From Deltaproteobacteria bacterium (GTDB taxonomy: Bacteria > Myxococcota > SpSt-1050 > JACRCP01): 38,814 nt of DNA. The translations under genes were made by a program, and so were the position numbers. Positions 31,882-38,814 of this stretch are shown here, piece after piece. The stretch covers positions 1 through 38,814 of the forward strand of contig JACRCP010000210.1 of assembly GCA_016218965.1 (NCBI GenBank), in the 5' to 3' direction. Position 1 is the first letter of the stretch. Every line of letters begins with the position of its first letter. The notes beneath the pieces are model-generated. The model had not been told where the DNA came from and ran no database searches. It saw only the letters and a list, made by a program, of their open reading frames with translations.

Positions 31882-33786
31882 ATGGCCGCAACGCCAACCG
31901 GGCTCAAGTACGCGCGCATCGGGCTCACCCTCGCGACGGCGACCGTGCTCGCCGCGGCGGCGGCCCGCTGTGCCGGCGTTTTCCCTGGGCGCACGCCGTT
32001 CCTGCTGACCGACCTCCGCTGGTTCTTTTTCGTACAATTCGCCTTTCTCCTCGTCGTGTGGAGGCTCCAGCTCCGCCCCGCGGACACCCTTGGCGCCCGG
32101 AGGGGTCCGTTGGCCCCGTATCTTTTGGGCGCCGCCGCGGCGGGCCTGGCCGCGGCGCTGGTCTATGCCCGGGACATCAACGTACACCTGTGGGACTCCG
32201 ACGACTGGGCGCCGATGTACGCGTTCGCGTGGGCGAGCCAGGGGAATGCCGCAGAACGCCTGGGTCGGCTCATATCGGATGTCGTGATCGGAACACGGCC
32301 GACAGGGTTTTCCGACGTCTTGATCTATTTGATCCGTTTCTGCATTTTTTCGGTTTTCGGCACACGCGAGTGGGCCTTCCACGGGTTTGCGCTCCTCGTG
32401 CACCTCGCCAACTGCCTGCTCGTTGTCCTGCTCGCGCGGCGCCTTGGGGCGGGGGTCCGCGCGGCAGCCGCCGCCGGCCTGTTCTTCGCGCTGTTTCCCC
32501 CAAGCCACGAGATCGTCACGCTGCCGGCTTTCGTGAATTTCGGGCTCGTGTGCACGTGGATGCTCCTGGCCTGCGTGGTGATGCCCGGCACGGGCGACCC
32601 GGGCCCGGTGAAGCGCAGGGCCATTTCGGCCGTTTTTGCCGTGCTGGCGCTTCTCACCAAGGAAACGGCGATACTGATGCCCGTGATCGCATTCCTTGCG
32701 CTTTCGGTCGAGGACGGCGCGGGACCGGTGCTCACCTGGAGGCGTCACAAGGGCACGCTGGCGCCCCTCGCCGGGGTCGTCGTGCTGTACCTCGTCGCCG
32801 CCGCGCTCTTTGCGGCCTTCGGCAGACGCGCGGAGATGGTGTGGAACACGGGGACCACCGTGTCGCTCCACGCGGGGTTCTGGCAGAACCCGGCAGCGGT
32901 CTTGGAAGCGCTGTCGGGGACCATCCCCGTCAGCCTGTTCACCCCCATCACGGAAGGACTCTATCCGCGCGCGTTCTCCATCGCCGGCACCGCGCTCGCA
33001 GCGGGCCTTGCTCTGGCCGCCTTTTATTTGGGTTCGGCGCCGCCGCCGCGCCGAATGTTCGTGCCGCTTTGCGCCGCGTGGGTGCTCACCGCGGCCGTCG
33101 CAGGCCCGCTCCTGAGATACCCCTTCGCCTTCTCCGAGAAGACCCACTACTACTACCCGGCGTCGGTCGGCCTGGCGCTGGCCTTCGGCCTTTTGTTCAG
33201 CGAGACGTACGAGGCGCCGCGCAGGGGCCTCCGGCGTGTGATGGTGGCCGCGGCCGGGGCCGCCCTGCTCGTGTTCAATCTCAACACGGTCTTCGAGATC
33301 GTCAACGTCAGGGTCTGGTTCGGGGGCGTGGTGGGGCGCGCGGAACGTGTCTTCACGCGCGAATACGCGCGGCTCCCCCCGGGGGACGTTGTCTTCCTCG
33401 TATGTGACTCCGACTCCCTGGACCGGGGAGGGATGGAGCCGCTAATCTTCAGCAACGCCATGAAGAACCGGCTCGACAAGCCCGTGCATCTCCTGGCGCA
33501 CGTGGAGTTTGCGACCGATGCCGCCCAGGCCGGGCCGGCAGAGGAGAAACCGTTTGTCATCAGGGCGGGGCCGCGAACCCACATGTTCGGGTGGGACAGG
33601 GCGAAAAACGACTTCGTGGAGCTGGGACCGCCGGGTTTCCTGCGTTTCGTGTCGCTCCAGCCGCAGCGATCGGGGACGGCCGCTCCCCTGCAACGAATGG
33701 TGTTCGAAACGGCGGAAGGAACGTGGGAGTTGCGGGGCCTGTTTCACGCCGACGTATCGGCGGCCACCATCAACCGCCGGATGTGA
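31882..33786 (+). CDS. Polytopic membrane protein, GT-C-like, paralogue of 9980-11677
   Basis: Predicted integral membrane protein of 634 residues with about 12 helices. After three helices an acidic loop motif WDSDDWAPMYAF (Asp105, Asp107, Asp108) appears, matching DTDDWAALYLG in 9980-11677; acidic residues in the first large loop are the catalytic signature of GT-C enzymes. Other shared features are the helix pair after ARRLGAGVRAAAAAGLFFALF and the C-terminal soluble domain (VVFLVCDSDSLDRGGMEPL, then KPFVIRAG). A likely role is transfer of a sugar from a polyprenyl-phosphate donor, but no substrate can be named. ATG 31882 is preferred to upstream starts because a promoter overlaps them. 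Confidence 0.82.
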   Translation: MAATPTGLKYARIGLTLATATVLAAAAARCAGVFPGRTPFLLTDLRWFFFVQFAFLLVVWRLQLRPADTLGARRGPLAPYLLGAAAAGLAAALVYARDINVHLWDSDDWAPMYAFAWASQGNAAERLGRLISDVVIGTRPTGFSDVLIYLIRFCIFSVFGTREWAFHGFALLVHLANCLLVVLLARRLGAGVRAAAAAGLFFALFPPSHEIVTLPAFVNFGLVCTWMLLACVVMPGTGDPGPVKRRAISAVFAVLALLTKETAILMPVIAFLALSVEDGAGPVLTWRRHKGTLAPLAGVVVLYLVAAALFAAFGRRAEMVWNTGTTVSLHAGFWQNPAAVLEALSGTIPVSLFTPITEGLYPRAFSIAGTALAAGLALAAFYLGSAPPPRRMFVPLCAAWVLTAAVAGPLLRYPFAFSEKTHYYYPASVGLALAFGLLFSETYEAPRRGLRRVMVAAAGAALLVFNLNTVFEIVNVRVWFGGVVGRAERVFTREYARLPPGDVVFLVCDSDSLDRGGMEPLIFSNAMKNRLDKPVHLLAHVEFATDAAQAGPAEEKPFVIRAGPRTHMFGWDRAKNDFVELGPPGFLRFVSLQPQRSGTAAPLQRMVFETAEGTWELRGLFHADVSAATINRRM

Positions 33787-33884
33787 CACCGGCGACGGCC
33801 TGCGCCGCGGCGCCGTCGATGGTCCGGCACACGCAACTGTGGTATCCTGCGCGAGGACGGACGGGCGGAGGTTCAGGGACTCCC

Positions 33885-34823
33885 ATGCGTTTCAGCGGTC
33901 TTGTGAGCAGGAGGTTTGCGTACCGCCACCGAGCGCTTTTGCCGAGGCTCGCCGTCAACTTCGCCCGCGCTTCATTCTCGCGGGAGCCGGTCTTCCGATC
34001 GCTTGACATCGCCGTGACCGCCGAGTGCCCCTTGACCTGCGCGCACTGCTATTCGCGGAGGTACGCAGCCGGCGGGCGACCGGAGCTTTCGGCCGGCGAG
34101 ATCGCCGGCCTCATCGGGCAGGCCGATCGGATGGGCGCGGTCATGATCCAGTTCAACGGCGGCGAACCGCTGACGCGCTCCGACCTGGCGGACCTCGTCG
34201 CGGCGGTCCCTCGCGGACGGATGTGCAAGTCGGTGACGACCAGCGGACTGGGCCTCGACGCGGCGCGCCTCGGGGCGCTTGCCGCGGCCGGTCTTGACTT
34301 CCTGGTCCTTTCAATCGACCACGCCGACGCGCCGGCCCACGACGCGGCGCGGGGCCGTCCCGGTCTTTTCGACAACGCCGTGGCGATGGCCCGTCTGGCG
34401 CGCTCCGTCGGCCTCGGAGTGATGATCAACACGATCGCGGGGGAGGACGCCTTCTCGGGGGACGGAGCCGAAAGGGTGGCCCGCCTCGCGCTGGGTCTGG
34501 ACGCAGAGTTGAACCTCATCGCCCCCGCCGGGTCGGACGGCGCCGGCGCGCTGAGTCCGGGAGCCGAGGCGAAGCGCCGGGCGCTCCTTTTGCGGCGCGG
34601 AATCCGTTGGTGCGGCGACAGCAACTACCTCGGCGGGGGCTGCGCCGCCGGGCGCGAAAAGCTCACGGTGTCACCATTCGGCGACGTTTATGCCTGTGCG
34701 CTTGTGCAGGTCCCGGCCGGATCGGTGCGAACGGAGCCCCTGGACGCCATCTGGCGCCGGCTGTGCGCCGCTCCCGTCAAACCGCCGGGGTCGTGCGGAA
34801 ACCCGCGCGGGGGTTCCCGTTGA
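33885..34823 (+). CDS. Radical SAM enzyme with twitch/SPASM-like C-terminus
   Basis: Protein of 312 residues. The radical SAM motif is AECPLTCAHC (Cys48, Cys52, Cys55), followed by QFNGGEPLTRSDL and VLSIDHADAPAHDAARG. The C-terminal GCAAGREKLTVSPFGDVYAC places Cys253 and Cys271 18 residues apart, exactly as Cys261 and Cys279 in 11849-12865. Additional cysteines are 243, 294 and 304. The N-terminal approach (RLAVNFARASFSREPVFRSL) also matches 11849, so the two are paralogues. ATG 33885 is preceded by GGCGGAGG about 12 bases upstream. Its stop overlaps the start of 34820, so the SPASM-like and B12-type partners are translationally coupled, as in the 11849/12862 pair. Confidence 0.88.
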   Translation: MRFSGLVSRRFAYRHRALLPRLAVNFARASFSREPVFRSLDIAVTAECPLTCAHCYSRRYAAGGRPELSAGEIAGLIGQADRMGAVMIQFNGGEPLTRSDLADLVAAVPRGRMCKSVTTSGLGLDAARLGALAAAGLDFLVLSIDHADAPAHDAARGRPGLFDNAVAMARLARSVGLGVMINTIAGEDAFSGDGAERVARLALGLDAELNLIAPAGSDGAGALSPGAEAKRRALLLRRGIRWCGDSNYLGGGCAAGREKLTVSPFGDVYACALVQVPAGSVRTEPLDAIWRRLCAAPVKPPGSCGNPRGGSR

Positions 34824-36259
34824 GCCGCCGGACCGTCATCTTGTGCCAGCCGCGCATCGGCTACATGGACGAGGTGCGCAGCGCGCCCGCCCTCCCGCTG
34901 TCGCTGATACACGCCGCCAGCGATCTCGTCCGCGAGTTCGACGTCCGGATCGTCGACACACGCCTCGATTCGGGCTGGCGGAAGGACCTCGCGTCGGGCG
35001 CCGCCGCGCGGCCGCTGTACGTCGGGATCACCACCAGCACCGGACCGATGATCGGACACGCGCTGGAGATCGCGCGCATCGTGCGCAGCGTCGATGCAAC
35101 GATTCCCATAGTGTGGGGCGGGACGCATCCGACGATGCTGCCAGCTCAGACGGTGGCTCACCCGCTCGTGGATGCCGTGGTTGCGGGCGACGGCGAACGG
35201 CCCGCGGCCGCCATGGCCCGCCGCATCGCCGGGGGCGGAAGCCCGAGCGGAATCCCGGGGGTGATGGTCAAGGGCGACGCCGCGCCGGCGCCGTCCGACC
35301 AGGCGGACGATCTTGACGACTACCCCCCGGCGCCGTTCCACCTGGTCGATCCACGGCGCTATCGGCCGCGCTATCTGGGGCGGTCGTCGACGTTTTTCCA
35401 GTCGTCGCGCGGCTGCCCGCATGCCTGCCGCTACTGCTACAACGTGTTCGCCCACAGGCGCCGGTGGCGCGCCTTCAGCGCCGCGCGCGTGGTCGGTCAG
35501 ATTGCCGGCCTCGTGCGGGAGTACGGGGTGCAGGACATTTACTTCGTGGACGACAACTTCTTCATCGACATCCCGCGCGCCATGGCGATCGCGCGGGGGA
35601 TTGGTCCGCTGGGCTGCACCTGGCAGGTTCAGGGGGCCGACCTCGCAAGCGTCGGCCGCCTAAGCGACGACAACCTCCTGAAACTGTACGAAAGCGGATT
35701 GCGCCGCCTGACCGTCGGGATCGAAAGCGGGTCGGAGTCCATGCGGCGCCGCCTCGGGAAGGAAGGGACGGTCGACGAGATCGCGGCCATGGTCGGCCGC
35801 CTCGCTCCGCTGGGGATCATCGTATTCGGCAGCTTCATCACCAATCTCCCCGGCGAGACAACCCGCGACCTTCGCGACTCGGTGCGGTTGGTGGAGCGCC
35901 TTCACGGGACGAACCCGCGGTTCCGGAACTCGCCCTTCTACAGCTACACCCCGTTTCCCGGAACGCCGATGTTCGAGGATGCGGTCAAGGACGGCTTCAC
36001 CGCGCCGGTTTCGCTCGACGGGTGGGCCCGTTTCTCGTACGAGGGCAACACGTACATACCGAACGGAGCGCCCCCACACTCGTTCATCGAAGGGCTGTAC
36101 ATGACCTCGCTGCTCAACGATCGCAAGATCGACGACTACTCCGCCCGGCGATACCTTCGCCTGCTGGCCCGCCTCTACCGTCCGGTGGCGCGTTTCCGGA
36201 TGCGCCATCTGTGGTTCGGCCTCATGCCCGAACGGTACGCCGCAAGGCTCTGGCTTTGA
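34820..36259 (+). CDS. B12-binding radical SAM protein
   Basis: Protein of 479 residues from TTG 34820, which overlaps the previous stop as TTGA and directly precedes the first beta-strand (RRTVILCQPRIGYMDE). The N-terminal cobalamin-type domain has LPLSLIHAASDLVREFDVRI, LYVGITTSTGPMIG, VWGGTHPTMLPAQ and AVVAGDGE. The radical SAM motif is SRGCPHACRYC (Cys199, Cys203, Cys206), followed by FVDDNFFIDIPR, WQVQGADLASVG, LTVGIESGSESM and SFITNLPGETTRD. The spacing is the normal CX3CX2C, in contrast to its positional equivalent 12862. It is the last radical SAM gene of the locus; 0.7 kb of mostly non-coding DNA follows. Confidence 0.9.
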   Translation: MSRRTVILCQPRIGYMDEVRSAPALPLSLIHAASDLVREFDVRIVDTRLDSGWRKDLASGAAARPLYVGITTSTGPMIGHALEIARIVRSVDATIPIVWGGTHPTMLPAQTVAHPLVDAVVAGDGERPAAAMARRIAGGGSPSGIPGVMVKGDAAPAPSDQADDLDDYPPAPFHLVDPRRYRPRYLGRSSTFFQSSRGCPHACRYCYNVFAHRRRWRAFSAARVVGQIAGLVREYGVQDIYFVDDNFFIDIPRAMAIARGIGPLGCTWQVQGADLASVGRLSDDNLLKLYESGLRRLTVGIESGSESMRRRLGKEGTVDEIAAMVGRLAPLGIIVFGSFITNLPGETTRDLRDSVRLVERLHGTNPRFRNSPFYSYTPFPGTPMFEDAVKDGFTAPVSLDGWARFSYEGNTYIPNGAPPHSFIEGLYMTSLLNDRKIDDYSARRYLRLLARLYRPVARFRMRHLWFGLMPERYAARLWL

Positions 36260-36430
36260 CCGTGCGGCCTGCGATTCGGAGAACGTTCAATTGCCGAACG
36301 CCTCAACAAACACCGCCGTGGACACCGGTGTGGGTCAAGACTTTCTACTGGCCACAATGGGACAATAAGGTTCAGACCTCAGCCGAGCCGCGCGCGTCAG
36401 CAAGCGGACTGCCGCCGAGCCGTTCCGAAA

Positions 36431-36458
36431 CCCGAAGCCCGAAGCCTGAAGTCTGAAG
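36431..36458. repeat. 7-bp tandem repeat, four units
   Basis: CCCGAAG, CCCGAAG, CCTGAAG and TCTGAAG stand head to tail, preceded by a partial CCGAAA. The array is of the same stuttering type as 5941-5998 and 7446-7481. Confidence 0.75.
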
Positions 36459-36467
36459 CTCGGCTGC

Positions 36468-36569
36468 CTATGGCAGCCGGTACTTGACGACCACTTCCGC
36501 ATAGTCCACGGAGACTTCGCCTGTGCCCGTCCCGTTGGGCGCCCCCGGCGGACTGTTGTTTGGTGGCAA
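36468..36569 (-). pseudogene. Possible C-terminal gene remnant, unidentified
   Basis: On the minus strand 33 codons after a TAG read LPPNNSPPGAPNGTGTGE followed by VSVDYAEVVVKYRLP and a stop. The alternating hydrophobic pattern and high third-position G/C look like the last strand of a beta-rich protein. No start codon or upstream coding sequence is left. It may be the tail of a deleted gene; chance cannot be excluded. Confidence 0.25.
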
Positions 36570-36902
36570 CTATTCTCCACATCCCCTCGTCCCGGACCTA
36601 TTAGATTGACGCCTTGGTTACCGACGGCGTCCGGATGATCTGCCCAGCGTGCGAAGTTGCGCCACCGTCCCATTCCCAGGTGTCTTGTTTGCAAGGGCCT
36701 TCAGCGGCCCCGATTCCAGATTTGAACCTGACACGGGGTCTTCTCCCAAGTGCACTCAAGTGACAGTGTCTGCCCCCAAAAGCCTCCCGGAGCTATCCTT
36801 ATGTCATGGAACCGCGGCCGTGTTCCACCTGCCAAAACCGGCGAAAACACTGTGCATTTCAGGGGGTCAAACAAGTTGCTCCCAATCCGGGGCCGGATCG
36901 GA

Positions 36903-36908
36903 TATAAT
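36903..36908 (+). promoter_or_regulatory. Perfect -10 box for the secreted protein gene
   Basis: TATAAT, a full match to the sigma70 -10 consensus, 53 bp before ATG 36962. No clear -35 is found at 16-19 bp, so it may depend on an activator or on another sigma factor. Confidence 0.5.
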
Positions 36909-36961
36909 GTAGGCGTTTCTCCGGCTGGGGGACGCCAGCGGTTCATCGGAGGAGGGCTGTC

Positions 36962-38814
36962 ATGACCAGGTCAAAGACGCGCCGGATTGCTGTGCTCCTG
37001 ACGGTTCTGCCCATGGCGGTGTTCTCGGCATGGGCACTCTCGCAATGCGCCGAAGACCTGTCGTCCATCCTCCCGGAAGTGGATGCGGGGGGCGAGGTCC
37101 AGGCGTGCACCAACAACGCCCAATGCGGCAAGGACAAGGTCTGCATCAACAAGGTGTGCGTTGCGCCCGGGGAGGGTGACGCGGGCGAAAAGACCTGCCA
37201 GAGCCGGCTCGAGTGCGGCCCCGACCAGGACTGCGTCGGGGGATGGTGCGTCCCGGCTGAAGGCGACGCCCAGGTCACAGGTGACGGCGGGGAAGACACG
37301 GGCCTGCCAAACGGCGACGGGTCGGTCTGCACCAACTCGGCCTCGTGCGGGTCCGGATACCGCTGCAACCCCGAGACGCACGCGTGCGAATCCGCGGCCG
37401 TCATAAACGTCGACCCCGCCGAGCTCGACTTCGGCGCGGTCCCGTTCGGCAACGAGGTCACGCGGACGGCCTCCGTGTCAAACACGGGGACTGCGGATCT
37501 GAAGGTCTTGAGCGCGGACTTCGACCAAGGGACCAACCCCGACCCGCAAAACCCGGTGTTCCGGAAGACCACCTCGACCGCCCTACCGGTCACGCTCAAG
37601 CCGGGCGAGCAGATGACCATTGATGTCATCTGCCGGCAGAACGACGCCAGGCCCGACAACGGCGGCCTGCTCGTCACGAGCACCGACCTCGACCGGCCGC
37701 TCACGCGCATCCCCCTCCTGAGCCGGTACAAGGGCGTGCCGGACGTCGCGATCGTCGATCGGAACGCCTCCCCCCCCGCCGTGCTCTATCCCAAAAGCGG
37801 TTCGACCGACGAATACGGCGTGAACGTGGGGAACGTGGCCATCGGCGGGAGCCGCGAAACGACCGTCACCCTGATGAACGCGACGACGGGCGACGCCATC
37901 CTCGCGATCGACCAGCTCGATATCCACAAGAAGACCGACAACGAGTTCACCATCACCTTCCGCGACACAGCCGACGTGTCAAACGAACGCGAGGTGCCGA
38001 TCTACCTGAGCCCCGGGGACATGGTGGACATGGTCGTGGGGTACGCGCCGCTTGTGAAAACCGCCGACGAGCGCACCGACCTCGACCTGCGTACGAACGA
38101 CGACGACATCAACAACGACGGGACCGGCGGGAGTTCCGTCCTCTTCGTCAAGCTCACCGCAAAGGCGGGGTGGGAACCCGGGGGCATCTCGGTTTCCAAG
38201 GGACAGATCCAGTTCGGGGAGGTCCAGATCAACACCACGGCCTCGGACGCGGTGGGTGTCTGCAACAGCGGCGGGTCGAACCTGAGCATACTCCCGACCT
38301 CGGGGCTCCAGACGCCCCAGACGGCCTTCTCGACCGCCCCCCAGTCGCTCGCCAAGACGCTCGCGCCCCTCGAGTGCTTCGACGTGACGGTGTCGTTTTC
38401 GCCCACAAAGCTCGGTGACGCGGCGAACGTCCTCGTCTTGAACAGCGACGACCCCGGCACCCCGTCCGTTTCCATCCCGCTCTCCGGCACCGGGACCGAC
38501 CCGACCATCTCGCTCTTCCCGAAGGACATCTCGTTTAGCAACGCCTTCGTCGGCGTGCCCGCAAACCCGGTCAACGTCGTGATCACAAACACCGGCTCGG
38601 GCATCCTGACCGTCACCTCGATAGAACTCACGGCCGGGTCCAGCTCGGACTTCAAGGTCACCAACAAACCCCCGCAGCTTCCCGCGACCCTGCACGAAAA
38701 CCAGGCCGACTCGATCTCGTTCACGGTCGAGTTCACGGCGACCGTCAACGGCGTCATAAGCGGCGCCGTTCAGGTCGAAAACAGCGACGCCGACAACCCG
38801 CGCGCCATCGTCGA
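36962..38814 (+). CDS. Secreted Cys-rich protein with choice-of-anchor-D-like domains (3'-truncated by window)
   Basis: The frame is open to the window end, giving at least 617 residues. Residues 7-26 form a signal sequence and Cys29 could be lipidated, although the lipobox is not canonical. Three Cys-rich units follow at 49-66, 79-96 and 123-142 with spacing C-x5-C-x5-C-x4-C (x6 in the last), separated by Gly/Asp-rich linkers. From about residue 148 come repeated immunoglobulin-like ASH/choice-of-anchor-D domains (VDPAELDFGAVPFG, GQIQFGEVQIN, DISFSNAFVGVPANPVNVVI). Such proteins are surface or extracellular in Myxococcota-like bacteria; the exact role is unknown. ATG 36962 has a strong GGAGGAGGG ribosome-binding site. 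Confidence 0.85.
   Translation, partial: MTRSKTRRIAVLLTVLPMAVFSAWALSQCAEDLSSILPEVDAGGEVQACTNNAQCGKDKVCINKVCVAPGEGDAGEKTCQSRLECGPDQDCVGGWCVPAEGDAQVTGDGGEDTGLPNGDGSVCTNSASCGSGYRCNPETHACESAAVINVDPAELDFGAVPFGNEVTRTASVSNTGTADLKVLSADFDQGTNPDPQNPVFRKTTSTALPVTLKPGEQMTIDVICRQNDARPDNGGLLVTSTDLDRPLTRIPLLSRYKGVPDVAIVDRNASPPAVLYPKSGSTDEYGVNVGNVAIGGSRETTVTLMNATTGDAILAIDQLDIHKKTDNEFTITFRDTADVSNEREVPIYLSPGDMVDMVVGYAPLVKTADERTDLDLRTNDDDINNDGTGGSSVLFVKLTAKAGWEPGGISVSKGQIQFGEVQINTTASDAVGVCNSGGSNLSILPTSGLQTPQTAFSTAPQSLAKTLAPLECFDVTVSFSPTKLGDAANVLVLNSDDPGTPSVSIPLSGTGTDPTISLFPKDISFSNAFVGVPANPVNVVITNTGSGILTVTSIELTAGSSSDFKVTNKPPQLPATLHENQADSISFTVEFTATVNGVISGAVQVENSDADNPRAIV

Larger units (their letters stand above)
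36260..36961. other. Intergenic region at the right edge of the locus
   Basis: No intact gene is seen in these 702 bp. It holds a 10-bp palindrome ACACCGGTGT near 36319, a 7-bp tandem repeat at 36431-36458, a possible gene remnant on the minus strand (36468-36569) and a -10 box for the next gene. Base composition is less G/C-rich than in the flanking genes. Confidence 0.6.

Noticed and set aside
36720..36880. Possible insertion-sequence ends around AGTGACAGTGTCTGCCCCC and AACACTG
   Set aside because: The arms do not form convincing terminal inverted repeats, there is no target duplication, and no transposase lies between them.
1..38814. Cobalamin riboswitch, tRNA, rRNA, CRISPR array, transposase or integrase
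   Set aside because: Intergenic regions were read for a B12-box-like element, repeat-spacer arrays, clover-leaf genes and DDE/recombinase motifs; none was found. A covariance-model scan would be the decisive test.

Overview
The window is high-GC DNA with strong G/C preference at third codon positions. It reads as a Gram-negative bacterium: two predicted outer-membrane beta-barrel proteins with signal peptides, Shine-Dalgarno sites, sigma70-like promoters, and at the right end a secreted Cys-rich protein with choice-of-anchor-D-like domains. That last combination is common in Myxococcota and other delta-type lineages, so such a lineage or a relative is my guess. Nothing in the window settles the taxonomy.

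Left flank (1-5.9 kb): a FecE/BtuD-like ABC ATPase; an App1-like (DUF2183) phosphatase; an AAA+DUF4143 ATPase gene broken by one in-frame amber codon just after its Walker A motif; an unrecognised protein with two copies of a roughly 40-residue repeat; and two outer-membrane proteins separated by a REP-like double hairpin.

Central region (6-36.3 kb): a very unusual accessory locus. It starts with a YfhO-like polytopic protein, an SGNH hydrolase and a GT-C-like membrane protein. It then carries 13 radical SAM genes in about 24 kb (11849-36259). Ten have an N-terminal cobalamin-binding-type domain (class B/BchE-like). Three have no B12 domain but have SPASM/twitch-like C-terminal cysteines. Interleaved are three more polytopic membrane proteins, one fused to a beta-propeller-like domain, and a candidate tiny gene (19591-19656). 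The tiny gene encodes a basic peptide containing six consecutive X-Pro pairs; it has a promoter and Shine-Dalgarno site, and a strong hairpin separates it from the next radical SAM gene. Several genes look duplicated: 17874-19424 with 27400-28950, 24592-26037 with 29107-30549, the GT-C-like proteins at 9980-11677 and 31882-33786, and two overlapping SPASM-like/B12 gene pairs (11849/12862 and 33885/34820). Many units have their own promoter with a 17-bp spacer, and two appear to be leaderless.

Working model (inference): the radical SAM enzymes, mostly B12-dependent, carry out methylations or other difficult C-H chemistry on one scaffold, and the GT-C-like proteins and SGNH hydrolase handle, glycosylate or acyl-edit an envelope glycan or lipid-linked product. 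The Pro/Arg peptide is a candidate ribosomal precursor, and the ABC ATPase could supply cobalamin, but both links are unproven.

Right flank (36.3-38.8 kb): about 0.7 kb of mostly non-coding DNA with simple repeats and a possible gene remnant, then the secreted Cys-rich/choice-of-anchor-D protein running off the end. I saw no tRNA, rRNA, CRISPR array, cobalamin riboswitch, transposase or integrase.
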